7,939 nucleotides of DNA from assembly GCA_025354075.1 (NCBI GenBank), contig JANXNO010000053.1, positions 1 through 7,939 of the forward strand. The letters are read 5' to 3'. The DNA is from Burkholderiales bacterium (lineage in GTDB: Bacteria > Pseudomonadota > Gammaproteobacteria > Burkholderiales > Casimicrobiaceae). The position numbers and the translations under genes are program-made. This document shows, piece after piece, positions 6,872 to 7,939 of the stretch. Below the pieces are notes generated by a model. It did no database searches. It saw nothing but the letters and a program-made list of their open reading frames with translations, and was not told the DNA's origin. Every line of letters begins with the position of its first letter. The first letter of the stretch is position 1.

Positions 6872-7939
6872 ATGGCCCTCATGGACTTCATCAAAAAGCA
6901 ACTGATCGACATCATCGAATGGCAGGATGATTCGCGTGACACGCTGTCGTACCGCTGGCCCGATCAGGACAAGGAAATCAAAAACAACGCACAGTTGATC
7001 GTGCGTGAGTCGCAGGTCGCGCAGTTTGTCTATCTCGGCCAGTTTGCCGACACCATGGGGCCCGGCAAACACAACCTGACCACCGCGAACATTCCGGTGT
7101 TGTCGACCATTATCGGCTGGAAGTACGGCTTCGAGAGCCCGTTCAAAGCCGACGTTTACTACGTCATCACGCGCACTTTCGCGGGCAATAAATGGGGCAC
7201 CGCGAACCCGATCATGATGCGTGATCAGGATTTCGGCGTGGTGCGGATGCGCGCATTCGGTCAGTACGATTTCAAGATCGTCAACCCGCCGCTGTTCCTG
7301 AAAGAAGTGGCCGGAACAGACAACCATTTCCGCCTCGATGAATTCGCCGATGTGATGCGCTCGAAGATCGTCACGGTCTTCACCGAAGCCATTGCCAACG
7401 CCAAGGTTCCGGCGCTGGACGTGGCCGCGCGTTACTCGGAAATCGGCGCGGCGTTGCTGCCCGCGATCAACCCGATCACGACCAGCAAATACGGCATCGA
7501 AATCACCTCGTTCAACATCGAAAACGTCTCGCTACCGCCGGAGGTTGAGCAAGCCATCGATAAGCGCGGCGCGATGACCACCATCGGCGACATGGGCGAC
7601 TACATCAAATACAACATGGCCAATGCGGTCGCTGAAGGCAAAGCCGGCACCATGGGCATTGGCGCTGAATTCGCGATGGGCCTGGGCGTCGCGCAGCAAA
7701 TGGCCAACCAGCCCGGTGGTCCGGTGGGTGTCAGCACCGGCGGGCCAAAAGGCATGGTGCCGGGGGCGTTTGCTGCGCCGGCCACTGCCGCTGCGGCTCC
7801 TGCAGCCGCGCCCGCAATGGAACTCATGAACCCGGCGCAAGTGGCGCAGGTATTGGGCGTGGCCGAGGCCGACGTGATGGCTGAGCTTGATGCAGGCAAT
7901 CTCAAAGGCCGAAAGATCGGCAGCCAATGGCGGATCACC
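6872..7939 (+). CDS. SPFH-domain protein with C-terminal excisionase-like HTH (3' end outside window)
   Basis: An open frame of 356 codons that runs off the window without a stop. The start at ATG 6872 has AGGAG (6861-6865) 6 bases upstream; ATG 6881 is a weaker option. The N-terminus, MALMDFIKKQ then DIIEWQDD and YRWP, matches my memory of the SPFH/virion-core-like family that includes B. subtilis YdjI. The SPFH (band 7) region spans about 25-235: LIVRESQVAQFVYLGQ (42-57), GPGKHNL (63-69), FGVVRMRAFGQYDFKI (121-136), YGIEITSFNIENVSLP (207-222). A Gly/Met-rich stretch (about 256-280) and an Ala/Pro linker (about 299-316) follow. Residues 317-356 resemble an excisionase/MerR-type helix-turn-helix: MNPAQVAQVLGV, a second helix, GNLKGRKIG and QWRIT. 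No signal peptide or obvious membrane helix is seen. YdjI-type proteins take part in membrane-stress scaffolding with PspA; that role here is inferred. Whether more domain follows cannot be seen. Confidence 0.87.
   Translation, partial: MALMDFIKKQLIDIIEWQDDSRDTLSYRWPDQDKEIKNNAQLIVRESQVAQFVYLGQFADTMGPGKHNLTTANIPVLSTIIGWKYGFESPFKADVYYVITRTFAGNKWGTANPIMMRDQDFGVVRMRAFGQYDFKIVNPPLFLKEVAGTDNHFRLDEFADVMRSKIVTVFTEAIANAKVPALDVAARYSEIGAALLPAINPITTSKYGIEITSFNIENVSLPPEVEQAIDKRGAMTTIGDMGDYIKYNMANAVAEGKAGTMGIGAEFAMGLGVAQQMANQPGGPVGVSTGGPKGMVPGAFAAPATAAAAPAAAPAMELMNPAQVAQVLGVAEADVMAELDAGNLKGRKIGSQWRIT

Noticed and set aside
6707..7327. A 206-codon open frame on the minus strand opposite the SPFH gene
   Set aside because: The + strand frame encodes a clear SPFH domain with a good ribosome site. 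The antisense product has no recognisable motif and overlaps both dsbC and the SPFH gene.

Overview
The window is a densely packed, GC-rich bacterial chromosome segment. All eight genes lie on the + strand, with short gaps or stop/start overlaps between them. Protein motifs point to a betaproteobacterium, probably Burkholderiales. The HslV propeptide ends in FHG before the catalytic Thr, the SodB is of the iron type, and a UbiH-family hydroxylase is followed by a DsbC-family protein. This assignment is inferred from recalled family sequences; no search was run. I see no rRNA, tRNA, mobile element, CRISPR array or transferred island.

Layout. (1) Positions 1-464 hold the 3' part of an iron superoxide dismutase gene (sodB), closed by a clear intrinsic terminator at 487-508. 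(2) Positions 539-2915 hold three overlapping genes: an ABC ATPase, an FtsX/MacB-type permease and an exported DUF3299-like protein with an HCxxC motif. They look like one envelope or metal-related ABC module. (3) Positions 2954-4156 encode a 400-residue protein with a STAS-like C-terminus. I read it as a tandem duplication of a helical segment plus a STAS-like segment. (4) Positions 4218-4766 encode the HslV protease subunit. Its ATPase partner hslU does not follow; instead hslV overlaps a UbiH/UbiF/COQ6-family FAD monooxygenase gene (4763-5965). (5) Positions 6023-6829 encode a DsbC-like thiol:disulfide isomerase with a lipoprotein signal. (6) From 6872 to the window end runs a 3'-incomplete SPFH-domain gene whose C-terminus becomes an excisionase/MerR-like helix-turn-helix.

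How the genes relate. Only the ABC trio has a strong case for a shared function: three genes with stop/start overlaps that encode the parts of one transporter-like machine. The rest is a housekeeping-style string for protein quality control (HslV, DsbC), ubiquinone synthesis, oxidative stress defence and envelope functions, and may simply be co-transcribed. The items most worth a second look are the duplicated STAS protein, the SPFH-HTH fusion, the hslV gene separated from hslU, and the lipoprotein form of DsbC.
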